A DNA stretch of 20,231 nt from Acanthaster planci (GCF_001949145.1 NW_019091418.1:3588881-3609111), one strand, 5' to 3'; numbered from the stretch's first letter, positions 1-10,767 are shown. Notes: generated from the sequence alone by a model not told the origin. Translations and numbers: made by a program.

Positions 1-423
1 AAAAAAAGTTGTTCAAAAAAGGAAACATTCTGCTAGGATTGAAATGTCAAGCCCTATATTTCTTTCAAATTGTACTGTGCATTTAAGTCATGATACCAGT
101 AAACAATTTGCATTTTTTTGTATTTGCCAACAAGAGTAAAAAGAGTGACAGTCGGGTCCATCCAACTAATGTCGTATTGGCGTAGTTGAATCGTGATTCC
201 ATCATGAGTACAGTAAAAGAACATTTTGCAATTGATTTAAGTTTCCAATGAACAGTGGTGTTACATGTATATACGTTTTGATGACCTGTTCGAAATATAG
301 TAATCTTAAAAAAAAATAAGGACGGCTATTTTCGGGTTTGAAACACACATCGGCAAAGAACACATCCGGATGACTCTGCCCGAGGAACGGACCAGCTCGT
401 TGCCACAGAAATGCCACGGCAAT

Positions 424-640
424 GCACTTTATACTTACATGATCTACATGCATGTGTACTGCATACATACATGTATATACTGTATAGTACATGTTGCGAG
501 TGACGCCTTACCCTAACCCTAATGTGCATGCTACATATGTACATGTATGCATGGTATGCACGTTAGGGTTAGGCGTCACTCGCAATATTTACTGTACAGT
601 ATGTATGCAGCACACATGCATCTACAGTATATAAAAGTGC
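424..640. repeat. 217-bp fold-back palindrome with telomere-like core
   Basis: The left arm (from GCACTTTATA, 424) and the right arm (ending TATAAAAGTGC, 640) are inverted copies: both carry GATGCATGTGT-like, CTGCATACATAC, TTGCGAGTGACGCC and TAACCCTAA blocks in mirror order, around a short centre near 530-550. The left arm has one extra hexamer (TTACCC) next to the TAACCC repeats and an extra 10-nt TACATGTATA block. This looks like a miniature inverted-repeat (fold-back) element. No clear target-site duplication is seen. Confidence 0.8.
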
Positions 641-2540
641 CGGGTACTCCGTGAATCTAATGAACACAAGCTCCATCAGTACTCATGGGCAGGCCACGCA
701 TAGTCCAGGCTAAAGCTTTGGTATAAGCTGGAGCTTGTAAAGCCTTAAGATTTTGGTTAGCAACACTGAAAGAGGGGGGCTTACAAACAAATTATATTTG
801 TTTTCGGTACCCCGAGAAACAAGTGTTACACTTCGGAAAAGGGGATGGTTAGAAAGTAGTGTGCTTTCAAAGTGAAGATAATATTCGATAAGCATAAGCG
901 AATTTGTGTCCTTTTCAACCATAGAATATGGAGGAAACAGCGCTACGTTTTTACATAGAGAGAAGGGACATAGATAGGGGACCAATCTAGCCTACAGTGT
1001 CCTTTTTTCCCGTCGATAAAAAACACCCTATGCCGACAGCATGATTCACTGTGTTTAACATCATTAATTTCTACATACCCGACTAAAACTTCAGCAGTGG
1101 AGAGATTAAGTTCGAGGGCTTGAAAAAAAAATCTGGGAAAAAGGCTAGAAACCAAGTGCAGCTGAATGCAGCCTACATTGGAGTCCACGAACTGACTGTG
1201 ACTGTTCCATCCAAGTTTCTTAGGTTTTTTTTTCGTTTGTTGTATTTTATTTTGTTTCTTATTGTTTTGAAGTAGAGCAACATTTTACTATACCTTGGGG
1301 AATAACAGAAGAGAAATGATGGGAAGAAATGGAAATGCCTGTGCTCTCATATTGGCTCCTCAAGCATTCCAAGAAGTTGGCAAGATTCATTCAAGCGCCA
1401 AGTACAACTGGTATCGCACAGAAAACACTTGAAATTAGCACTTCTTACCGTGAAATCATATCTGGGTTACAGGATCAATCATACTGTGATGCTCATGATC
1501 GGAACCTGGTATACTAATTTTTGATGTAAAAATTCAGAATTTACACAGATCTCGTCTACGTGAACGCTAAGCTTATTTAAGATGGTGAACAAAGTCAGGG
1601 TTATTCATGTCGAGATACACAGAGGCATGTTGTATTGTGTACATATACATGTACTAGACTACTGGCAGGCACGTGCGTTCACTGTGTTGATACAAAGAAA
1701 TACATCCCGAGGAGAGGCTGTGAAATCCCTGGAAGTATTGCGAAATATAAATACAGTACATATATGTTGCGGCATGTATGTTTAAGTTAGGGCCAGGTCT
1801 GTGTCTCCATCATGCATGTTTTGCTATGTATGCCAGTATAATGTGGTGAGGCATTTGATACTATATTAATGTTCAACGCTCTCGCCGTGTTTTGACTTCG
1901 TTAATTTTTTAATTTCCCACTCAGTACAAGAACTGAATGGTGAAAAATACTTATCTTGTCCCTTTCACTTGTAACATTCACTTTTCGCGAATTCCTTTAG
2001 AGTTCACAATTACACAACATATAGCTTGGTGGAAGAGCTGTACTTAATATCAAACAACTATGTCTCATTTCCTCTGTAGGTCAAACGTAGTTACTTGTAT
2101 GGTTTTCACTTGCAACTTACCCTTATTTTTGGCTCTTACCAAAAAACTTTCACCGACCCCCTACATATTTTGCCGTTTTCAACCAAAAAAATCTTTTATT
2201 TTTGTGCCACCGACCCTGTCTGGAACATAAAGAAAAAAATTATCTTAATCCCCGACCGATCATCCCGGCCTCCCCAACGAATAAAAAATACAAGAACCAT
2301 AGAAGGAGCCGTGCTCGCCACATCGGGGAAGGGCAAGGGCACCGCTTACCCCGTCCCTTACGTACAAAAATCAAATGTAAGAAGGCAATGAAAATGAAAG
2401 GGAATGAAATGCATTAATTTGCTGAGGAAACCCACCCCAGCTGTAAACTGTTCATCAATTCTCTTTATTCAGTGTTCAACTTTACCATTGGACTATAAAC
2501 TTGTGTACATTAATCTGGGCTGTTGTCATTTTAGTGTAAA

Positions 2541-2560
2541 ACAAATTTCATGAAATTTGT
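2541..2560. repeat. Perfect 20-bp palindrome
   Basis: ACAAATTTCATGAAATTTGT is identical to its reverse complement. The flanks GTAAA and TTTAC extend the symmetry with a small offset. It lies in A+T-rich intron sequence, and no function is evident. Confidence 0.6.
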
Positions 2561-4059
2561 GTTTACTTCTGCAACTTTTTTCTCCGATTTAGTTGTTTGT
2601 ACAGGAAATGAGGGGAATTTCATTCTGTTTTTTGTAACACGAAGTAATATAAACTGTTTACTTTTTGCCCTAAAAATAAACTCTATCAACCCATTCTATT
2701 TATTTCAAATCCACGAAAACAAGGTTCCCGGAGAGAGATAAACAGCCGTAGAGTTTCTTTTTAATAGTAAATGAAACACTTGTGTGGATTAAAATGTTTG
2801 GGAAAGAAACATTCTCTGAACCAGCAAAAGTTTCTAGTGTTATCCTTAGTCTCAGGGAAAATTTCGAGCACAAATGTGAAGGCAATGCTCTTGTTTTACG
2901 GAGCCCAGTGGTTGAAAATTTTTGTAAAAAAATTAACAATAAATTCAAAATCACTGGAAACAGAAAAACAACAGGCCGTCTATGAGGATGAAAAATTTTA
3001 CAAAATGAAATTTTGAGATTTAAAATAAGTAAATATGTTTCCCAAATTTCCTAAAGCAATAAAAAAAATTCTCACTTGAATTTCTGTTCAATAGAGAATC
3101 ATTTAATGTTTGATCAGTTCTATCTGTTAATTGTAAAAAAAGATTTGATCTTTCTGCAATAATCACACTTTCAACAGAAATTGAGGTTCAAGATTTGATT
3201 TTGGGAGCGAATTCATCGATATGGCATGTTATTTTTCGATTGAAAATGCATTCAAACTTTGTGTGAAAGCTTAAAATGTCATTGCGAAGAGGTTGACAAA
3301 TCTTTCACACTAGTTTTATTGGAGGGACGGGAAGGTGGACAGGAGTTTCTTCATTCTACAAGTGGTTTTAATCGTCCCGTGAGAGTCGTCAAAGCATGGG
3401 TTTCATGACCGAAAAGTTCGCCGACTGCCGAAGAACAGCATGTCATTTTTTTTGCATTTTTTAATGGCAGGCCTACTCTTTTAAAATATCAACAATACTT
3501 ATTACACCGAATCTTCCAGTTCTGGGCAAATCTTCCAATTCTGGGCATTATCGTGTTGGTGACTTGTGAAGGTGTTTCCATTGGTGAATTATGTCAAGGT
3601 CTAAGCATGGAGGTAGGCTTTATGTGTGTTCCAACGTTGGGCATCGTTTGCGAATTTCACCTTATGTTCGCGCATCACCCGGAGTTTTGAAAACAGTGCT
3701 TCGCATTTCCCCCTTACTGCGGTGGCCGAGGCTTTGTGGCGTTTACCTTCGCGAAAAAAAGAACTACCCGGACAAGTGTTACTTTTGAAATTACACCCAA
3801 TTCGCGAAGAATTCTTCGCAGTAAATTGATCGCAAAAAGGTCCTATATTTCTGAGCAGTAGTGTCTCTGCATTAATGCAATCTCTCCATTGATGTTTTTT
3901 GCTTGTGGAAGCTGTCAGAATGATAAGTACAGGTACAATGTTTCAAGAAAAAATAGTGAAAAAATTTGACATAGAAAAATGGTCAGTTCTGACATACATG
4001 TACAATGTATCTCTGCTTCTACGTGCATGATGAAGAAATGTGTGCAAACCGGTACAAGT

Positions 4060-5000
4060 ACATGCAGTACTGTGCATGTACCGGTACATACATGTACATG
4101 TACATGTATGTTAACTCATGGAAAATGTTTTAAAATGTATACCGGTACATTTACAATGTACAGTATATGTGCTGGCCTGTTGGTATACACATTTCTTTAA
4201 TCTCAACTTACCACATATAATGAATGAAGCAGCCAAAATTCCAGCCTGTACTGACTTAGTCAATTCGAGCACAGTAAGAAAGGATAGTGGAGCAACTCCT
4301 GAACCAAGTAGGGCACAGAACTACATGTACGTGTAAATAAGAAAACAGAAAAATTAATATATGTGTAGAAATAGCCCGTGAGAAAAAAAATCATATGAAT
4401 AGTCTGTACCAGTATCATTCCAATGGAATCCAATAATATAATGCATAAAATACCACAATTTAGTATGTGGGTAGTGACAGACTTTCAAGGGATGCTTTAC
4501 AGAAATCCCTGAAATCACACATACATGTCCATATGCATGCACTTCCTTGTATCCGCTTTCCTGATACTGTACATGTACATGTACATACCGGTATATGATG
4601 TACCGTAATATACGTACATACATTGTACATGTATGCGTATATGTAGCAGTACAATGTACCGGTACATGTACATGCGGGTATGCATTGAGGGTTACTTACA
4701 TGTACGAATTTAACCTACATTGTATAGCCTACATACATGTACATGTAGGTGTCAACTTGGATGAGAAAGAAGGACTGCTTCCTGAATGAGAGCGTGTGGT
4801 TTTTCCACATAAACTACATGTACCTTACATACATGTGCAGTACATATACATAATACACGTCAGAAGTAAGATCTTTGGGATCTGCATGCTTTTCAGTAGG
4901 TACCAGCGTAACTCAGGGAACATTTTGTTACTTCATGAACTTGTATACAAAATGTGTGTTTGTTCAATGCATATTGTAGGCTACCATACTGTACATGTAC
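4060..5000. repeat. Dense cluster of TACATGTA / TACCGGTA / TACTGTA words
   Basis: About fifteen TACATGTA words, singly or in runs such as (ACATGT)3, together with TACCGGTA (4078, 4142, 4587, 4653) and TACTGTA (4567, 4987). The words sit on both sides of POMT2 exon 4 but not inside it. The array is interspersed with unique sequence, so it is not a simple microsatellite. Confidence 0.8.
4212..4320 (-). CDS. POMT2: POMT2 coding exon 4 (membrane segment)
   Basis: Fourth coding exon, 36 codons plus one base. It reads FCALLGSGVAPLSFLTVLEL and then TKSVQAGILAASFIIC, matching the POMT2 segment that starts [20 protein letters not shown] in human, from memory. It supplies a hydrophobic helix followed by a short amphipathic turn. 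The donor GTGGTAAGT splits a G|AY codon, consistent with the Asp that follows in homologues. The acceptor follows a T-rich tract, and its AG lies in the sequence TACATGTAG, so the last A of a TACATGTA word forms the acceptor dinucleotide. The exon was found by reading the minus strand against the expected protein, because on its own it is too short to stand out. Exon 5 should start T-G-C-L-T-L-like; I do not see it in 1-4211, so it probably lies outside the window. Confidence 0.9.
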
Positions 5001-5489
5001 ATCCATGGACGTTTTACGCAGCCAATGCAGTGTTTGCACAGTAATACATTTCTACGTGCCAAATCAAATGAAGAATGCTCTCTGGTGAATCAAAAAGGCA
5101 AATTGGGAAGAAAACAGTGACTTTAAGTACAGAAGTAACAATGGCTAAACTGTTAAGATTTATAAGCAAGTCCCTATCCCCTAATTTAAGCAACAGAAAC
5201 TTACCGGTACATTGTACCCTCACACTAGGCTTGTGACTCGCGTAAATTCAGCAAATTGGAGTCCCAGCACTAAGCAAGTTAGTTTTAAAAATGTTGCCAA
5301 GATTGTTTGATGTTGAGTGGGGTTCATTAAATGCTCTCTTAGTTCATAAAGAGGTGCATGGAAATTGTGAACGTGTTCGAAATTTCTGGTGACAGTCGCC
5401 ATTCCAGCATTCTCCCCAGAGTACGTGTCTAAAAAAATGCCAAATAGTCTCAAATCCTTTGCAAAGGTTGCATGATGGGTGCCAAACCA

Positions 5490-5636
5490 ACTCATAGTCA
5501 CCAGCTTTCGCCAATAGTGAAGTCCCCAGCTTTCGCCAACTAAAAAAATGCTTGAACACTAGGCTGGTCCTGGAAGGCCTTGGGCTGGTCAGGGAAGACC
5601 CAGGCCTGGAGTTTGGGCTGGTCTTGAAAGGCCATC
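5490..5636. repeat. Short imperfect tandem repeats
   Basis: Two copies of a roughly 27-bp unit containing CCAGCTTTCGCCAA are followed by three diverged copies of a GGCTGGTCCTGGAAGGCC-like unit. Local duplication is the simplest reading. Confidence 0.55.
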
Positions 5637-5900
5637 CCATGATCCTGCACCAGAGACCGGGTGCCGACTGAAGCTGACCTTGGTTTCACTACCAGAGCTT
5701 TTTATATGGTATGGTAACTACATGTACATGTACATACATATACAATGCACCGGTTTTTGATTTGTGACTGGATATGGACTTCTAAAAGATGACGTGTCTT
5801 TGACTTGTTACCAATGAAAATCTGAACACTATTCAATCGACAACCCATTAAAGTTTTAATTAGGCCTATCAACTTACGCCTTGCATAATAGTATATTGTG

Positions 5901-5908
5901 ATAATGTC
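5901..5908. repeat. Target-site duplication, left copy
   Basis: ATAATGTC immediately before the hAT-type element; identical to 6393-6400. Confidence 0.85.
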
Positions 5909-6392
5909 TAGGGCTATGCCGAATATCTAAATATTTGATTGATTATCACATATTTAAATATTTTCCGAATTTGAATATTTAAGTGCCAAATTCATGAAAA
6001 GGAAGGGAGGATTTTGTTTTGTTTTAAGTGAGAAAAACTGCACTATGGAGGCTTGTTTCAAGCAACTAGAAACCTTAAAACAACTCAAAAAGTAAATTAT
6101 TCATTAAAGAATTGAAAGGAATAGAAATTTTCTACAGGGCAAGAAGCAGCTACGAGTATATTGTTCGTCTTGCTGAATCGTGGCTGGAGGTACTGTACAT
6201 GTACTCCTTGATGAGACAAGCTACTTGTATTGTAGTGAATATTACGTACAATTGTGTGCATTATTGCAACTGATTTTGTATATGGTTTAACCATCAATAA
6301 CCTGCGAGTCAGTAACACCAAATATTTAAATATTCGATCAAACTGAAGGTTGAGTATTTGAATAGTGAATTATTCAAACTGACTCAGCCTTA
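5909..6392. mobile_element. Non-autonomous hAT-type DNA element with 8-bp target duplication
   Basis: The element starts TAGGGCTATGCCGAATAT and ends with AGCCTTA, so the termini TAGGGCT / TAAGGCT are short inverted repeats of hAT type. It is flanked by identical 8-bp copies of ATAATGTC (5901-5908 and 6393-6400), the target-duplication length of hAT transposition. Subterminal stretches are rich in AATATTTAAATATT and TATTTGAATA words on both sides. The 484-bp interior has no transposase-like frame, so the element was mobilised in trans. The inverted repeats are diverged, suggesting some age. Confidence 0.85.
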
Positions 6393-6400
6393 ATAATGTC
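6393..6400. repeat. Target-site duplication, right copy
   Basis: ATAATGTC immediately after the hAT-type element; identical to 5901-5908. Confidence 0.85.
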
Positions 6401-6489
6401 AGGCAACTTCATTCAGCTAGCGACTTCTACTTTGATCTTGTCTGCCCAAGGCCACGTCCAGTTCATTTGGCTGTGGCTTGAAATCAAAA

Positions 6490-6682
6490 ATTGCGAGACC
6501 TGATTTGTACTTGGTCAAAAAGACTTGTGACTTGCTTGTTTTTGGACCAAATTGACTTACAACTTGACTTGTGACTGGACCAAATGACTTGTGACTGGAC
6601 CAAATGACTTGTGACTTGGCTTAGACTTTCAAAAATGGACTTGTGACTTGACTTGGACTTGCAAAAATTGACTTGCCACCAC
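6490..6682. repeat. TGACTTG-rich imperfect tandem repeat
   Basis: Repeated ACTTGTGACTTG words. The 20-bp unit GACTTGTGACTGGACCAAAT is exactly duplicated at 6566-6585 and 6586-6605, with a partial third copy after it. Diverged units extend on both sides. Frames open on the minus strand here are by-products of the repeat. Confidence 0.75.
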
Positions 6683-7802
6683 CTCTGATTAGTAGCTACG
6701 AAATATGATTGCAAGATTCTCCAAAGTTGCATTCCTAAAACAAGAATTAACTGAGGGCATCAAACCGTCTGAAAACCACTGTGTGAACATTGTGAGGAGG
6801 TCTGACAACTGTTTGTGGCTTTGCAACACAAAATCCAAATTTGCAACAAAAAATTGACCACAAGCTGACCACCTTAAAATCTATCGCGGTACGCACCTTT
6901 CGGGCAACTGACAAAGACATTAATGACATGATGTTTACCACAAAGCATTGTGGGCAAAAAGTGGGAATAGAAATCAAAGTTGGAAGACACGATCATTGGT
7001 CATGCAAACCTTTGCGCAACTTTAGACAGAGTAAACACGATCCATTTTGGAAAATACATGTACACGTATATGTAGGCCTTCTCAATCACAGGATCTTTTG
7101 GATCTGATGTTCTAGCAAAAGCGTGTACTGTCGTCCTCACCATGCCCACCTTTCACCCACAATACACCACGGTAAATGTTGCGTTACCTCATTATGTTTT
7201 AGGTCTATTCCAAACATGTAGATCACAGCTTTTCTCTGGCAAAAGTGCCCCGAACCAACAGCCTGGCACAGTTCTACGTGTACAGGGACTATCTTAAGAA
7301 ACCTTTGTCTGTCCCCCAAAACCAAAGGAAAGGGCAATAGCAAAGCGTAAAAGGTGACATCATGTGCAAAGAGTCTAGACCCCAAACAAAATTAGCTGCA
7401 GAACCACACCTGCAAATTGAGATTGCCAAACTCCCCAAAACTGTGAACTCTAATGTGAATTAAGCCACCATAAAAAAATTTGAAATAAATAAAAAAAACT
7501 CTGAAAGCAAAGCCACATGAATCCAAATACCCTGGAAAACACAGTATATGATGGAAAACAAGGAGAGATTTGACAATGGATGCATACAGGTACCCCTGGT
7601 ACCAGTAATGTAGTAGGGCATTCTTGTACAAATATCTTTATCCAGTAATGTCATAAACTACTGCCAGTAATTAGCTAAAGGTACGTGTATGTATTATCCA
7701 ATGAGTAAATGCATCACATTAATGGATAAGGCAAAGGCATGTACACTATATGTTAAGACATGTACATGTACGTGTACAGTACAACAGAACATACATACTT
7801 AC

Positions 7803-7907
7803 AGCTCTCATTCCAATATATTTGGTATCATTGTAATTGTCCCCTGGCTTGTCAAAGGCAAATGTCCCATCATATCCAGTAAGCAGTCCGGATAGACCAA
7901 TCAGCAT
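7803..7907 (-). CDS. POMT2: POMT2 coding exon 3 (first lumenal loop, continued)
   Basis: Third coding exon, exactly 35 codons, phase 0 at both ends. It reads MLIGLSGLLTGYDGTFAF then DKPGDNYNDTKYIGMRA, continuing HPPLGK from exon 2. The blocks MLIGL, GYDGTF, KPGD and the Y-x-GMR end match the POMT2 branch of the PMT family. POMT1 has a clearly different reading here. The acceptor is TTTTTTGCTTGGGCAG and the donor is GCT|GTAAGT, a near-perfect U1 match. The open frame continues a little past the donor into the intron, but family similarity stops exactly at it. The exon lies between introns of about 2.7 kb and 3.5 kb. Confidence 0.95.
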
Positions 7908-9092
7908 CTGCCCAAGCAAAAAAGTCCACAAATATTATACAGTACATGTACTTGTACACGTACAGGTACATGTACATGTCTTAAAATACATGTACACTGG
8001 TGCTATTACCTGTTTGTCTGCTTTTAAGACTACTGTGGTAGGAATCTCCCTAGGCCAAACTTAAGTTTGTTGAGATCAGCGGTAAAACCTGTGGGAGTAC
8101 ACGTACATGTATATGTATAGAACATAAATCCAACCTTTCCACAGACCACAGATCACTAAGAGTGATCTTAAGACAAGGGAAAAGGTCTGTTTTGAAATGT
8201 ACCGTCCTTTATGATGATTGTGATTACTCTCTGTGAAAAACACATTTGCATTCGCAAGAAATACACCTTGGCAACAGGATTGTTGGCACAACAAATGTGA
8301 TAAATTATTCAACAATCAAGAAATATACAATGATTATTGGGTCTGCTTTATTACCAGGGTCCTTTCATACAATGTGATAAAAGCTACCACAACATGACCA
8401 CATTCCCACTTGAATTGGGAAAAGGTGGACCATAACAAAACCCCAAGTCGCATTCTCACGCTTGATCCACCTTTTCACACAAAAAAGTCGAGCCCGAAAG
8501 GTCACAGAGTTCGGTATTATGCATGAGCTAGCTTGCTGAGCGTGCACTCTGTGGCAGCGTTGCAAGCTGGGACGGATCAAATTTCATGCGTGTGACCCTG
8601 TGACCTTGCAGTGTTTGGATGTTCCAAGCTTTTGACATGCACAGGGAAATCCAAAGGTTTCTGATAGGGGAATTCTACTGACGTGACGACCTTGAATCGG
8701 ATTGAATGTTCAGCCTAGTATGTTGTCTCTTCAAATTTTGCTTCCGTTTTCAATACTCTATCATGTCTATTACACACTGCGGGCTATACACTAACATGGA
8801 ATTTTGTTTTGATGGAAAGCAAGTAAAATTGCACAAATGAAAAAAGTTTAAAAATGGACGATTGCGCAATGAAAATTGTGGAAGAGCCAGGTACATGTAC
8901 ACATTGCGGCATGCATGCACTGCGCGCAAATACGTGGTGACACATATTGCAAGCCCGTAGTTCAGCGGTTCTTTATTGTGCATACTGTGAATGTTATAAT
9001 TTTCACATGAACTACATGCCAAAAAACGTATTTCTCTGTTCATCAGACTGTAAAAGTTTTGCGCTACTCGTGCACGGACGGATTTGACAGGT

Positions 9093-9308
9093 CAAATTGC
9101 CGGATCAGATCAATCTTTTGTATTCCCATCTGATCATGATCTGCCAATTGCAGGATTTGATCCACCAATAAGGGGATCTGTATCCTACTCCAGAGGAGAA
9201 TCACGAAAGGTGGATCTGATACTGATCCACCTTATAACGGTTAGCGTTCCCACTACACACAACTGCCAGATCTGATCCATCAATTACGGGATCTGATCCG
9301 GCAATTTG
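9093..9308. repeat. GATC-rich fold-back element
   Basis: The 19-nt arm CAAATTGCCGGATCAGATC (9093-9111) recurs as its exact reverse complement at 9290-9308. Between them lies a second hairpin (9207-9233) with perfect 10-bp arms AAGGTGGATC / GATCCACCTT and a 7-nt loop. Diverged copies of a GATCTGATCCACCAATT-like motif recur through 9120-9330, so the interior is a nest of related palindromes. No coding capacity. This may be a miniature inverted-repeat element, but no target duplication was found. Confidence 0.75.
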
Positions 9309-9367
9309 GTAGAAGGTGGATCAGATCCCCCAATTGGTGTATCAACATGATCAAATGGGAATGTGTT

Positions 9368-10085
9368 GAAATGTAAGCAATGCACCACAATGTAAGCAGT
9401 GCACCACAATGTCAGCAGTGCACTTTGCACCACAATGTCAGCAGTGCACTGTGCACCACAATGTAAGCAGTGCACCGCAATGTAAGCAGCGCACCACAAT
9501 GTAGGCAATGCACCACAATGTAAGCAGTGCACTGCTATGTAAGCAGTACACTACAATGTAAGCAGTGCACTGTGCACCACAATGTAAGCAGTGCACTGTA
9601 CACCACAATGTAAGCAATGCACCACAATGTAAGCAGTGCACCACAATGTAAGCAATGCACCACAATGTAAGCAATGCACCACAATGTAAGCAGTGCACCA
9701 CAATGTAAGCAGTGCACCACGATGTAAGCAGTGCACTGTGCACCACAATGTAAGCAATGCACCACAATGTACATGTACATGTAAGCAATGCACCACAATG
9801 TAAGCAGTGCACCGCAATGTAAGTAGTGCACCGCAATGTAGGCAATGCACCACAATGTAAGCAGTGCACCACAATGTAAGCAGTGCACCACAATGTAGGC
9901 AATGCACCACAATGTACTGTACATGTAAACAGTGCACCACAATGTAAGCAGTGCACCACAATGTAAGCAGTGCACCACAATGTAAGCAATGCACTGCACC
10001 ACAATGTAAGCAATGCACTGTGCACCACAATGTAAGCAATGCACCACAATGTAAGCAGTGCACCACAATGTAAATGTAAATAGTG
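9368..10085. repeat. 19-bp minisatellite (about 35 units)
   Basis: The consensus unit CACCACAATGTAAGCAGTG repeats head to tail, with A/G alternation (CAATG / CAGTG), occasional 7-8-bp extensions (ACTGTG) and two units enlarged by ACATGT-type inserts (9771-9782 and 9916-9926). Because 19 is not a multiple of 3 and the unit has no stop on the minus strand, all three minus frames stay open for 177-203 codons and give the same Cys/Trp/His-rich 19-residue cycle. That is a by-product, not evidence for a protein. Degenerate units continue to about 10130. Confidence 0.95.
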
Positions 10086-10151
10086 CGCTTCAAAGTCAGC
10101 AATGAGCTACCATGTCAGCAACACGCAAGAGTGCATGCCACTGGGCCTGTT

Positions 10152-10285
10152 AGTTTCACACGGACCTACATGTAGTTCTTGATTAGTGATCCTAATGCTA
10201 GCTTGCACCATCCATTAGGTGGGTTTTGGTGACAGTAAACCAACAACGGGTCACTGATCGTGATCTAGATCCGTGTGTAGCAAAC
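10152..10285. repeat. Small palindromic element
   Basis: The left arm, beginning GTTTCACACGGA and continuing to AGTGATCC, is mirrored by the right arm GGGTCACTGATC ... TCCGTGTGTAGCAAAC. The arms match at about three quarters of positions, except that the left has an extra ACATGT at 10168-10173. Miniature fold-back element; no clear target duplication. Confidence 0.65.
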
Positions 10286-10509
10286 ACGACCACAGTGTGA
10301 ATCATGTACTCCTGCATCAGCAATGCTCATACACAATCCATCACGTCCGTACCAGCAGCACCTGATTATGTTCCAACCATGCAAGCTATAGCATCAGCAT
10401 CGCACAGAACACAGCTTTGTACAGCCAGTGCATCAGCATTGCACAGTGCAACTTGAGTACAGCTGTGGTTCATACGGTACATTCAGCCCAAGTAAGCACG
10501 GATTACTTA

Positions 10510-10767
<258 letters not shown>

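Larger units (their letters stand above)
1..4211 (-). other. POMT2 intron 4 (partial, continues beyond window)
   Basis: Everything downstream of the exon 4 donor. Apart from the palindromes listed separately I see no gene. Short open frames (for example plus strand 1329-1514 and 2782-2982) lack recognisable domains, splice partners or codon bias. The stretch 2130-2400 is C-rich on the plus strand, 2500-3200 is A+T-rich, and 3600-3830 has several TTCGCGAA-like words. From 4050 to 4200 TACATGTA and TACCGGTA words become dense. Confidence 0.7.
4321..7802 (-). other. POMT2 intron 3
   Basis: Intron between exons 3 and 4. It holds the hAT-type element and the short tandem repeats listed separately. 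The 5010-5480 and 6680-7680 stretches show only short open frames on either strand with no recognisable domain. A small direct repeat (AGCTTTCGCCAA, near 5502 and 5529) and three imperfect copies of GGCTGGTC-GGAAGGCC lie at 5490-5640. Confidence 0.7.

Noticed and set aside
990-1200. Possible Tc1-type element (TACAGTGTCC ... CACTGTG)
   Set aside because: Ends do not form a convincing inverted repeat and the right boundary is not flanked by TA; would have supported the footprint idea but is not good enough.
1329-1517. 62-codon plus-strand frame starting MEMPVLSYWL
   Set aside because: No homology recognised and antisense to POMT2 inside an intron; length is within chance.
2782-2985. Possible small gene on the plus strand
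   Set aside because: 67 codons in A+T-rich intron sequence overlapping another frame of similar length; no domain, splice signal or codon bias recognised.
1-4211. POMT2 exon 5
   Set aside because: Read the minus strand for the expected T-G-C-L-T-L / LLDPILMFF-like wording and found none, so it probably lies outside the window.
9430-10080. CRISPR-like array
   Set aside because: Repeats are contiguous without unique spacers, and the sequence is animal.
9438-10102. Three overlapping minus-strand frames of 177-203 codons, Cys/Trp/His-rich
   Set aside because: They are the three readings of a 19-bp minisatellite that lacks stops; no start context, no domain, located inside an intron.
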